Part shown: positions 48,624 to 61,361 of the stretch, one piece after another | Layout: the number at the start of each line of letters is the position of its first letter | Position numbering within the stretch: position 1 is the stretch's first letter | Origin: Nansenia antarctica | Lineage: Eukaryota; Chordata; Actinopteri; Argentiniformes; Microstomatidae | Assembly: GCA_963989245.1 (NCBI GenBank) | Contig: OZ022348.1 | Span: 35,620,931-35,684,930 of the forward strand | Reading direction: 5' to 3' | DNA length: 64,000 bases | Position numbers and translations under genes: made by a program | Notes under the pieces: generated by a model | What the model saw: only the letters and a program-made list of their open reading frames with translations | Told to the model about the DNA's origin: nothing | Databases searched by the model: none

Positions 48624-51600
48624 TTCAACAACAAGTCTAAATGTGCTCGTGAAAGGCAGAAAACAACACTTTGATAGTTTGATATAACTTGAGAACGAAT
48701 GCAAAAAACAGTCCACTCTAAGAACAGGCCGCTTGGACACTTTCAGAACAGCTCTGTTAATGACTGAAAACAGCTCTCGAAGAGATTGTCAAAAGAGACT
48801 CTGAAAACGAAACGTTGATCACTTTTGAGCAAAAGGCTGCACACACGCAATTCAAGTTGCTCTGATTGTCATTTAGAGTTACATTATAGGATTATTCAAC
48901 AACAAGTCAAAATGTGCTCGTGAAAGGCAGAAAACAACACTTTGATAGTTTGATATAACTTGAGAACGAATGCAAAAAACAGTCCACTCTCAGAACAGGC
49001 CGCTTGGACACTTTCAGAACAGCTCTGTTAATGACTGAAAACAGCTCTCGAAGAGATTGTCAAAAGAGACTCCGAAAACGAAACGTTGATCACTTTTGAG
49101 CAAAAGGCTGCACACACGCAATTCAAGTTGCTCTGATTGTCATTTAGAGTTACATTATAGGATTATTCAACAACAAGTCAAAATGTGCTCGTGAAAGGCA
49201 GAAAACAACACTTTGATAGTTTGATATAACTTGAGAACGAATGCAAAAAAACAGTCCACTCTAAGAACAGGCCGCTTGGACACTTTCAGAACAGCTCTGT
49301 TAATGACTGAAAACAGCTCTCGAAGAGATTGTCAAAAGAGACTCCGATAACGAAACGTTGATCACTTTTGAGCAAAAGGCTGCACACACGCAATTCAAGT
49401 TGCTCTGATTGTCATTTAGAGTTACATTATAGGATTATTCAACAACAAGTCAAAATGTGCTCGTGAAAGGCAGAAAACAACACTTTGATAGTTTGATATA
49501 ACTTGAGAACGAATGCAAAAAACAGTCCACTCTAAGAACAGGCCGCTTGGACACTTTCAGAACAGCTCTGTTAATGACTGAAAACAGCTCTCGAAGAGAT
49601 TGTCAAAAGAGACTCCGAAAACGAAACGTTGATCACTTTTGAGCAAAAGGCTGCACACACGCAATTCAAGTTGCTCTGATTGTCATTTAGAGTTACATTA
49701 TAGGATTATTCAACAACAAGTCAAAATGTGCTCGTGAAAGGCAGAAAACAACACTTTGATAGTTTGATATAACTTGAGAACGAATGCAAAAAACAGTCCA
49801 CTCTCAGAACAGGCCGCTTGGACACTTTCAGAACAGCTCTGTTAATGACTGAAAACAGCTCTCGAAGAAATTGTCAAAAGAGACTCCGAAAACGAAACGT
49901 TGATCACTTTTGAGCAAAAGGCTGCACACACGCAATTCAAGTTGCTCTGATTGTCATTTAGAGTTACATTATAGGATTATTCAACAACAAGTCAAAATGT
50001 GCTCGTGAAAGGCAGAAAACAACACTTTGATAGTTTGATATAACTTGAGAACGAATGCAAAAAACAGTCCACTCTCAGAACAGGCCGCTTGGACACTTTC
50101 AGAACAGCTCTGTTAATGACTGAAAACAGCTCTCGAAGAGATTGTCAAAAGAGACTCCGAAAACGAAACGTTGATCACTTTTGAGCAAAAGGCTGCACAC
50201 ACGCAATTCAAGTTGCTCTGATTGTCATTTAGAGTTACATTATAGGATTATTCAACAACAAGTCAAAATGTGCTCGTGAAAGGCAGAAAACAACACTTTG
50301 ATAGTTTGATATAACTTGAGAACGAATGCAAAAAACAGTCCACTCTAAGAACAGGCCGCTTGGACACTTTCAGAACAGCTCTGTTAATGACTGAAAACAG
50401 CTCTCGAAGAGATTGTCAAAAGAGACTCTGAAAACGAAACGTTGATCACTTTTGAGCAAAAGGCTGCACACACGCAATTCAAGTTGCTCTGATTGTCATT
50501 TAGAGTTACATTATAGGATTATTCAACAACAAGTCAAAATGTGCTTGTGAAAGGCAGAAAACAACACTTTGATAGTTTGATATAACTTGAGAACGAATGC
50601 AAAAAACAGTCCACTCTAAGAACAGGCCGCTTGGACACTTTCAGAACAGCTCTGTTAATGACTGAAAACAGCTCTCGAAGAGATTGTCAAAAGAGACTCC
50701 GAAAACGAAACGTTGATCACTTTTGAGCAAAAGGCTGCACACACGCAATTCAAGTTGCTCTGATTGTCATTTAGAGTTACATTATAGGATTATTCAACAA
50801 CAAGTCAAAATGTGCTCGTGAAAGGCAGAAAACAACACTTTGATAGTTTGATATAACTTGAGAACGAATGCAAAAAACAGTCCACTCTCAGAACAGGCCG
50901 CTTGGACACGTTCAGAACAGCTCTGTTAATGACTGAAAACAGCTCTCGAAGAGATTGTCAAAAGAGACTCCGAAAACGAAACGTTGATCACTTTTGAGCA
51001 AAAGGCTGCACACACGCAATTCAAGTTGCTCTGATTGTCATTTAGAGTTACATTATAGGATTATTCAACAACAAGTCAAAATGTGCTCGTGAAAGACAGA
51101 AAACAACACTTTGATAGTTTGATATAACTTGAGAACGAATGCAAAAAACAGTCCACTCTCAGAACAGGCCGCTTGGACACTTTCAGAACAGCTCTGTTAA
51201 TGACTGAAAACAGCTCTCGAAGAGATTGTCAAAAGAGACTCTGAAAACGAAACGTTGATTACTTTTGAGAAAAAGGCTGCACACACGCAATTCAAGTTGC
51301 TCTGATTGTCATTTAGAGTAACATTATAGGATTATTCAACAACAAGTCAAAATGTGCTCGTGAAAGGCAGAAAACAACACTTTGATAGTTTGATATAACT
51401 TGAGAACGAATGCAAAAAACAGTCCACTCTAAGAACAGGCCGCTTGGACACTTTCAGAACAGCTCTGTTAATGACTGAAAACAGCTCTCGAAGAGATTGT
51501 CAAAAGAGACTCTGAAAACGAAACGTTGATCACTTTTGAGCAAAAGGCTGCACACACGCAATTCAAGTTGCTCTGATTGTCATTTAGAGTAACATTATAG

Positions 51601-53773
51601 GATTATTCAACAACAAGTCAAAATGTGCTCGTGAAAGGCAGAAAACAACACTTTGATAGTTTGATATAACTTGAGAACGAATGCAAAAAACAGTCCACTC
51701 TCAGAACAGGCCGCTTGGACACTTTCAGAACAGCTCTGTTAATGACTGAAAACAGCTCTCGAAGAAATTGTCAAAAGAGACTCCGAAAACGAAACGTTGA
51801 TCACTTTTGAGCAAAAGGCTGCACACACGCAATTCAAGTTGCTCTGATTGTCATTTAGAGTTACATTATAGGATTATTCAACAACAAGTCAAAATGTGCT
51901 CGTGAAAGGCAGAAAACAACACTTTGATAGTTTGATATAACTTGAGAACGAATGCAAAAAACAGTCCACTCTCAGAACAGGCCGCTTGGACACTTTCAGA
52001 ACAGCTCTGTTAATGACTGAAAACAGCTCTCGAAGAGATTGTCAAAAGAGACTCCGAAAACGAAACGTTGATCACTTTTGAGCAAAAGGCTGCACACACG
52101 CAATTCAAGTTGCTCTGATTGTCATTTAGAGTTACATTATAGGATTATTCAACAACAAGTCAAAATGTGCTCGTGAAAGGCAGAAAACAACACTTTGATA
52201 GTTTGATATAACTTGAGAACGAATGCAAAAAACAGTCCACTCTAAGAACAGGCCGCTTGGACACTTTCAGAACAGCTCTGTTAATGACTGAAAACAGCTC
52301 TCGAAGAGATTGTCAAAAGAGACTCTGAAAACGAAACGTTGATCACTTTTGAGCAAAAGGCTGCACACACGCAATTCAAGTTGCTCTGATTGTCATTTAG
52401 AGTTACATTATAGGATTATTCAACAACAAGTCAAAATGTGCTTGTGAAAGGCAGAAAACAACACTTTGATAGTTTGATATAACTTGAGAACGAATGCAAA
52501 AAACAGTCCACTCTAAGAACAGGCCGCTTGGACACTTTCAGAACAGCTCTGTTAATGACTGAAAACAGCTCTCGAAGAGATTGTCAAAAGAGACTCCGAA
52601 AACGAAACGTTGATCACTTTTGAGCAAAAGGCTGCACACACGCAATTCAAGTTGCTCTGATTGTCATTTAGAGTTACATTATAGGATTATTCAACAACAA
52701 GTCAAAATGTGCTCGTGAAAGGCAGAAAACAACACTTTGATAGTTTGATATAACTTGAGAACGAATGCAAAAAACAGTCCACTCTAAGAACAGGCCGCTT
52801 GGACACTTTCAGAACAGCTCTGTTAATGACTGAAAACAGCTCTCGAAGAGATTGTCAAAAGAGACTCTGAAAACGAAACGTTGATCACTTTTGAGCAAAA
52901 GGCTGCACACACGCAATTCAAGTTGCTCTGATTGTCATTTAGAGTTACATTATAGGATTATTCAACAACAAGTCAAAATGTGCTTGTGAAAGGCAGAAAA
53001 CAACACTTTGATAGTTTGATATAACTTGAGAACGAATGCAAAAAACAGTCCACTCTAAGAACAGGCCGCTTGGACACTTTCAGAACAGCTCTGTTAATGA
53101 CTGAAAACAGCTCTCGAAGAGATTGTCAAAAGAGACTCCGAAAACGAAACGTTGATCACTTTTGAGCAAAAGGCTGCACACACGCAATTCAAGTTGCTCT
53201 GATTGTCATTTAGAGTTACATTATAGGATTATTCAACAACAAGTCAAAATGTGCTCGTGAAAGGCAGAAAACAACACTTTGATAGTTTGATATAACTTGA
53301 GAACGAATGCAAAAAACAGTCCACTCTAAGAACAGGCCGCTTGGACACTTTCAGAACAGCTCTGTTAATGACTGAAAACAGCTCTCGAAGAGATTGTCAA
53401 AAGAGACTCCGAAAACGAAACGTTGATCACTTTTGAGCAAAAGGCTGCACACACGCAATTCAAGTTGCTCTGATTGTCATTTAGAGTAACATTATAGGAT
53501 TATTCAACAACAAGTCAAAATGTGCTCGTGAAAGGCAGAAAACAACACTTTGATAGTTTGATATAACTTGAGAACGAATGCAAAAAACAGTCCACTCTCA
53601 GAACAGGCCGCTTGGACACTTTCAGAACAGCTCTGTTAATGACTGAAAACAGCTCTCGAAGAGATTGTCAAAAGAGACTCCGAAAACGAAACGTTGATCA
53701 CTTTTGAGCAAAAGGCTGCACACACGCAATTCAAGTTGCTCTGATTGTCATTTAGAGTTACATTATAGGATTA
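48624..53773. repeat. Higher-order repeat unit HOR-d, 19 monomers
   Basis: It contains the CTCCGATAACG unit (49166, 272 bp because of an A7 tract), the AAGACAG unit (51064) and the duplicated CTCTG/CTTGTG pair seen in HOR-b. Between the CTTGTG unit (50522) and the AAGACAG unit, three monomers of HOR-b are replaced by one (50793) that reads CTCAG on the left and CTCCG/GTTAC on the right, with a private GGACACGTTC. Length is 5150 bp; it has the same monomer count as HOR-a but a different composition. Confidence 0.85.
49166..49437. repeat. 272-bp monomer with A7 tract (m183)
   Basis: This is the only 272-bp unit. The A6 tract is A7; otherwise it matches the CTCCGATAACG monomers at 35616, 40765 and 54316. 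It could be a real homopolymer slip or a base-calling error. Confidence 0.85.
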
Positions 53774-56700
53774 TTCAACAACAAGTCTAAATGTGCTCGT
53801 GAAAGGCAGAAAACAACACTTTGATAGTTTGATATAACTTGAGAACGAATGCAAAAAACAGTCCACTCTAAGAACAGGCCGCTTGGACACTTTCAGAACA
53901 GCTCTGTTAATGACTGAAAACAGCTCTCGAAGAGATTGTCAAAAGAGACTCTGAAAACGAAACGTTGATCACTTTTGAGCAAAAGGCTGCACACACGCAA
54001 TTCAAGTTGCTCTGATTGTCATTTAGAGTTACATTATAGGATTATTCAACAACAAGTCAAAATGTGCTCGTGAAAGGCAGAAAACAACACTTTGATAGTT
54101 TGATATAACTTGAGAACGAATGCAAAAAACAGTCCACTCTCAGAACAGGCCGCTTGGACACTTTCAGAACAGCTCTGTTAATGACTGAAAACAGCTCTCG
54201 AAGAGATTGTCAAAAGAGACTCCGAAAACGAAACGTTGATCACTTTTGAGCAAAAGGCTGCACACACGCAATTCAAGTTGCTCTGATTGTCATTTAGAGT
54301 TACATTATAGGATTATTCAACAACAAGTCAAAATGTGCTCGTGAAAGGCAGAAAACAACACTTTGATAGTTTGATATAACTTGAGAACGAATGCAAAAAA
54401 CAGTCCACTCTAAGAACAGGCCGCTTGGACACTTTCAGAACAGCTCTGTTAATGACTGAAAACAGCTCTCGAAGAGATTGTCAAAAGAGACTCCGATAAC
54501 GAAACGTTGATCACTTTTGAGCAAAAGGCTGCACACACGCAATTCAAGTTGCTCTGATTGTCATTTAGAGTTACATTATAGGATTATTCAACAACAAGTC
54601 AAAATGTGCTCGTGAAAGGCAGAAAACAACACTTTGATAGTTTGATATAACTTGAGAACGAATGCAAAAAACAGTCCACTCTAAGAACAGGCCGCTTGGA
54701 CACTTTCAGAACAGCTCTGTTAATGACTGAAAACAGCTCTCGAAGAGATTGTCAAAAGAGACTCCGAAAACGAAACGTTGATCACTTTTGAGCAAAAGGC
54801 TGCACACACGCAATTCAAGTTGCTCTGATTGTCATTTAGAGTTACATTATAGGATTATTCAACAACAAGTCAAAATGTGCTCGTGAAAGGCAGAAAACAA
54901 CACTTTGATAGTTTGATATAACTTGAGAACGAATGCAAAAAACAGTCCACTCTCAGAACAGGCCGCTTGGACACTTTCAGAACAGCTCTGTTAATGACTG
55001 AAAACAGCTCTCGAAGAAATTGTCAAAAGAGACTCCGAAAACGAAACGTTGATCACTTTTGAGCAAAAGGCTGCACACACGCAATTCAAGTTGCTCTGAT
55101 TGTCATTTAGAGTTACATTATAGGATTATTCAACAACAAGTCAAAATGTGCTCGTGAAAGGCAGAAAACAACACTTTGATAGTTTGATATAACTTGAGAA
55201 CGAATGCAAAAAACAGTCCACTCTCAGAACAGGCCGCTTGGACACTTTCAGAACAGCTCTGTTAATGACTGAAAACAGCTCTCGAAGAGATTGTCAAAAG
55301 AGACTCCGAAAACGAAACGTTGATCACTTTTGAGCAAAAGGCTGCACACACGCAATTCAAGTTGCTCTGATTGTCATTTAGAGTTACATTATAGGATTAT
55401 TCAACAACAAGTCAAAATGTGCTCGTGAAAGGCAGAAAACAACACTTTGATAGTTTGATATAACTTGAGAACGAATGCAAAAAACAGTCCACTCTAAGAA
55501 CAGGCCGCTTGGACACTTTCAGAACAGCTCTGTTAATGACTGAAAACAGCTCTCGAAGAGATTGTCAAAAGAGACTCTGAAAACGAAACGTTGATCACTT
55601 TTGAGCAAAAGGCTGCACACACGCAATTCAAGTTGCTCTGATTGTCATTTAGAGTTACATTATAGGATTATTCAACAACAAGTCAAAATGTGCTTGTGAA
55701 AGGCAGAAAACAACACTTTGATAGTTTGATATAACTTGAGAACGAATGCAAAAAACAGTCCACTCTAAGAACAGGCCGCTTGGACACTTTCAGAACAGCT
55801 CTGTTAATGACTGAAAACAGCTCTCGAAGAGATTGTCAAAAGAGACTCCGAAAACGAAACGTTGATCACTTTTGAGCAAAAGGCTGCACACACGCAATTC
55901 AAGTTGCTCTGATTGTCATTTAGAGTTACATTATAGGATTATTCAACAACAAGTCAAAATGTGCTCGTGAAAGGCAGAAAACAACACTTTGATAGTTTGA
56001 TATAACTTGAGAACGAATGCAAAAAACAGTCCACTCTAAGAACAGGCCGCTTGGACACTTTCAGAACAGCTCTGTTAATGACTGAAAACAGCTCTCGAAG
56101 AGATTGTCAAAAGAGACTCCGAAAACGAAACGTTGATCACTTTTGAGCAAAAGGCTGCACACACGCAATTCAAGTTGCTCTGATTGTCATTTAGAGTTAC
56201 ATTATAGGATTATTCAACAACAAGTCAAAATGTGCTCGTGAAAGGCAGAAAACAACACTTTGATAGTTTGATATAACTTGAGAACGAATGCAAAAAACAG
56301 TCCACTCTCAGAACAGGCCGCTTGGACACTTTCAGAACAGCTCTGTTAATGACTGAAAACAGCTCTCGAAGAGATTGTCAAAAGAGACTCTGAAAACGAA
56401 ACTTTGATTACTTTTGAGCAAAAGGCTGCACACACGCAATTCAAGTTGCTCTGATTGTCATTTAGAGTAACATTATAGGATTATTCAACAACAAGTCAAA
56501 ATGTGCTCGTGAAAGGCAGAAAACAACACTTTGATAGTTTGATATAACTTGAGAACGAATGCAAAAAACAGTCCACTCTAAGAACAGGCCGCTTGGACAC
56601 TTTCAGAACAGCTCTGTTAATGACTGAAAACAGCTCTCGAAGAGATTGTCAAAAGAGACTCCGAAAACGAAACGTTGATCACTTTTGAGCAAAAGGCTGC

Positions 56701-59700
56701 ACACACGCAATTCAGGTTGCTCTGATTGTCATTTAGAGTTACATTATAGGATTATTCAACAACAAGTCAAAATGTGCTCGTGAAAGACAGAAAACAACAC
56801 TTTGATAGTTTGATATAACTTGAGAACGAATGCAAAAAACAGTCCACTCTCAGAACAGGCCGCTTGGACACTTTCAGAACAGCTCTGTTAATGACTGAAA
56901 ACAGCTCTCGAAGAGATTGTCAAAAGAGACTCTGAAAACGAAACGTTGATTACTTTTGAGAAAAAGGCTGCACACACGCAATTCAAGTTGCTCTGATTGT
57001 CATTTAGAGTAACATTATAGGATTATTCAACAACAAGTCAAAATGTGCTCGTGAAAGGCAGAAAACAACACTTTGATAGTTTGATATAACTTGAGAACGA
57101 ATGCAAAAAACAGTCCACTCTAAGAACAGGCCGCTTGGACACTTTCAGAACAGCTCTGTTAATGACTGAAAACAGCTCTCGAAGAGATTGTCAAAAGAGA
57201 CTCTGAAAACGAAACGTTGATCACTTTTGAGCAAAAGGCTGCACACACGCAATTCAAGTTGCTCTGATTGTCATTTAGAGTAACATTATAGGATTATTCA
57301 ACAACAAGTCAAAATGTGCTCGTGAAAGGCAGAAAACAACACTTTGATAGTTTGATATAACTTGAGAACGAATGCAAAAAACAGTCCACTCTCAGAACAG
57401 GCCGCTTGGACACTTTCAGAACAGCTCTGTTAATGACTGAAAACAGCTCTCGAAGAAATTGTCAAAAGAGACTCCGAAAACGAAACGTTGATCACTTTTG
57501 AGCAAAAGGCTGCACACACGCAATTCAAGTTGCTCTGATTGTCATTTAGAGTTACATTATAGGATTATTCAACAACAAGTCAAAATGTGCTCGTGAAAGG
57601 CAGAAAACAACACTTTGATAGTTTGATATAACTTGAGAACGAATGCAAAAAACAGTCCACTCTCAGAACAGGCCGCTTGGACACTTTCAGAACAGCTCTG
57701 TTAATGACTGAAAACAGCTCTCGAAGAGATTGTCAAAAGAGACTCCGAAAACGAAACGTTGATCACTTTTGAGCAAAAGGCTGCACACACGCAATTCAAG
57801 TTGCTCTGATTGTCATTTAGAGTTACATTATAGGATTATTCAACAACAAGTCAAAATGTGCTCGTGAAAGGCAGAAAACAACACTTTGATAGTTTGATAT
57901 AACTTGAGAACGAATGCAAAAAACAGTCCACTCTAAGAACAGGCCGCTTGGACACTTTCAGAACAGCTCTGTTAATGACTGAAAACAGCTCTCGAAGAGA
58001 TTGTCAAAAGAGACTCTGAAAACGAAACGTTGATCACTTTTGAGCAAAAGGCTGCACACACGCAATTCAAGTTGCTCTGATTGTCATTTAGAGTTACATT
58101 ATAGGATTATTCAACAACAAGTCAAAATGTGCTTGTGAAAGGCAGAAAACAACACTTTGATAGTTTGATATAACTTGAGAACGAATGCAAAAAACAGTCC
58201 ACTCTAAGAACAGGCCGCTTGGACACTTTCAGAACAGCTCTGTTAATGACTGAAAACAGCTCTCGAAGAGATTGTCAAAAGAGACTCCGAAAACGAAACG
58301 TTGATCACTTTTGAGCAAAAGGCTGCACACACGCAATTCAAGTTGCTCTGATTGTCATTTAGAGTTACATTATAGGATTATTCAACAACAAGTCAAAATG
58401 TGCTCGTGAAAGGCAGAAAACAACACTTTGATAGTTTGATATAACTTGAGAACGAATGCAAAAAACAGTCCACTCTAAGAACAGGCCGCTTGGACACTTT
58501 CAGAACAGCTCTGTTAATGACTGAAAACAGCTCTCGAAGAGATTGTCAAAAGAGACTCCGAAAACGAAACGTTGATCACTTTTGAGCAAAAGGCTGCACA
58601 CACGCAATTCAAGTTGCTCTGATTGTCATTTAGAGTTACATTATAGGATTATTCAACAACAAGTCAAAATGTGCTCGTGAAAGGCAGAAAACAACACTTT
58701 GATAGTTTGATATAACTTGAGAACGAATGCAAAAAACAGTCCACTCTCAGAACAGGCCGCTTGGACACTTTCAGAACAGCTCTGTTAATGACTGAAAACA
58801 GCTCTCGAAGAGATTGTCAAAAGAGACTCGGAAAACGAAACTTTGATTACTTTTGAGCAAAAGGCTGCACACACGCAATTCAAGTTGCTCTGATTGTCAT
58901 TTAGAGTTACATTATAGGATTATTCAACAACAAGTCAAAATGTGCTCGTGAAAGGCAGAAAACAACACTTTGATAGTTTGATATAACTTGAGAACGAATG
59001 CAAAAAACAGTCCACTCTCAGAACAGGCCGCTTGGACACTTTCAGAACAGCTCTGTTAATGACTGAAAACAGCTCTCGAAGAGATTGTCAAAAGAGACTC
59101 CGAAAACGAAACGTTGATCACTTTTGAGCAAAAGGCTGCACACACGCAATTCAAGTTGCTCTGATTGTCATTTAGAGTTACATTATAGGATTATTCAACA
59201 ACAAGTCAAAATGTGCTCGTGAAAGGCAGAAAACAACACTTTGATAGTTTGATATAACTTGAGAACGAATGCAAAAAACAGTCCACTCTAAGAACAGGCC
59301 GCTTGGACACTTTCAGAACAGCTCTGTTAATGACTGAAAACAGCTCTCGAAGAGATTGTCAAAAGAGACTCTGAAAACGAAACGTTGATCACTTTTGAGC
59401 AAAAGGCTGCACACACGCAATTCAAGTTGCTCTGATTGTCATTTAGAGTTACATTATAGGATTATTCAACAACAAGTCAAAATGTGCTTGTGAAAGGCAG
59501 AAAACAACACTTTGATAGTTTGATATAACTCGAGAACGAATGCAAAAAACAGTCCACTCTAAGAACAGGCCGCTTGGACACTTTCAGAACAGCTCTGTTA
59601 ATGACTGAAAACAGCTCTCGAAGAGATTGTCAAAAGAGACTCCGAAAACGAAACGTTGATCACTTTTGAGCAAAAGGCTGCACACACGCAATTCAAGTTG

Positions 59701-61361
59701 CTCTGATTGTCATTTAGAGTTACATTATAGGATTATTCAACAACAAGTCAAAATGTGCTCGTGAAAGGCAGAAAACAACACTTTGATAGTTTGATATAAC
59801 TTGAGAACGAATGCAAAAAACAGTCCACTCTAAGAACAGGCCGCTTGGACACTTTCAGAACAGCTCTGTTAATGACTGAAAACAGCTCTCGAAGAGATTG
59901 TCAAAAGAGACTCCGAAAACGAAACGTTGATCACTTTTGAGCAAAAGGCTGCACACACGCAATTCAAGTTGCTCTGATTGTCATTTAGAGTTACATTATA
60001 GGATTATTCAACAACAAGTCAAAATGTGCTCGTGAAAGGCAGAAAACAACACTTTGATAGTTTGATATAACTTGAGAACGAATGCAAAAAACAGTCCACT
60101 CTCAGAACAGGCCGCTTGGACACTTTCAGAACAGCTCTGTTAATGACTGAAAACAGCTCTCGAAGAGATTGTCAAAAGAGACTCTGAAAACGAAACTTTG
60201 ATTACTTTTGAGCAAAAGGCTGCACACACGCAATTCAAGTTGCTCTGATTGTCATTTAGAGTAACATTATAGGATTATTCAACAACAAGTCAAAATGTGC
60301 TCGTGAAAGGCAGAAAACAACACTTTGATAGTTTGATATAACTTGAGAACGAATGCAAAAAACAGTCCACTCTAAGAACAGGCCGCTTGGACACTTTCAG
60401 AACAGCTCTGTTAATGACTGAAAACAGCTCTCGAAGAGATTGTCAAAAGAGACTCCGAAAACGAAACGTTGATCACTTTTGAGCAAAAGGCTGCACACAC
60501 GCAATTCAAGTTGCTCTGATTGTCATTTAGAGTTACATTATAGGATTATTCAACAACAAGTCAAAATGTGCTCGTGAAAGACAGAAAACAACACTTTGAT
60601 AGTTTGATATAACTTGAGAACGAATGCAAAAAACAGTCCACTCTCAGAACAGGCCGCTTGGACACTTTCAGAACAGCTCTGTTAATGACTGAAAACAGCT
60701 CTCGAAGAGATTGTCAAAAGAGACTCTGAAAACGAAACGTTGATTACTTTTGAGAAAAAGGCTGCACACACGCAATTCAAGTTGCTCTGATTGTCATTTA
60801 GAGTAACATTATAGGATTATTCAACAACAAGTCAAAATGTGCTTGTGAAAGGCAGAAAACAACACTTTGATAGTTTGATATAACTTGAGAACGAATGCAA
60901 AAAACAGTCCACTCTAAGAACAGGCCGCTTGGACACTTTCAGAACAGCTCTGTTAATGACTGAAAACAGCTCTCGAAGAGATTGTCAAAAGAGACTCTGA
61001 AAACGAAACGTTGATCACTTTTGAGCAAAAGGCTGCACACACGCAATTCAAGTTGCTCTGATTGTCATTTAGAGTAACATTATAGGATTATTCAACAACA
61101 AGTCAAAATGTGCTCGTGAAAGGCAGAAAACAACACTTTGATAGTTTGATATAACTTGAGAACGAATGCAAAAAACAGTCCACTCTCAGAACAGGCCGCT
61201 TGGACACTTTCAGAACAGCTCTGTTAATGACTGAAAACAGCTCTCGAAGAGATTGTCAAAAGAGACTCCGAAAACGAAACGTTGATCACTTTTGAGCAAA
61301 AGGCTGCACACACGCAATTCAAGTTGCTCTGATTGTCATTTAGAGTTACATTATAGGATTA
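53774..61361. repeat. Higher-order repeat unit HOR-e, 28 monomers
   Basis: The first 17 monomers follow HOR-a (including CTCCGATAACG at 54316, GAAACTTTG at 56213 and AAGACAG at 56755). It then continues CTAAG; GAAACTTTG with CTCGGAAAACG and GTTAC (58652); CTCAG; CTCTG; CTTGTG; CTAAG; GAAACTTTG (60007); CTAAG; AAGACAG (60549); CTTGTG with CTCTG/GTAAC (60820); CTCAG. Segments of the HOR are therefore present twice or three times before the next GTCTAAATG monomer. Length is 7588 bp. Confidence 0.82.
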
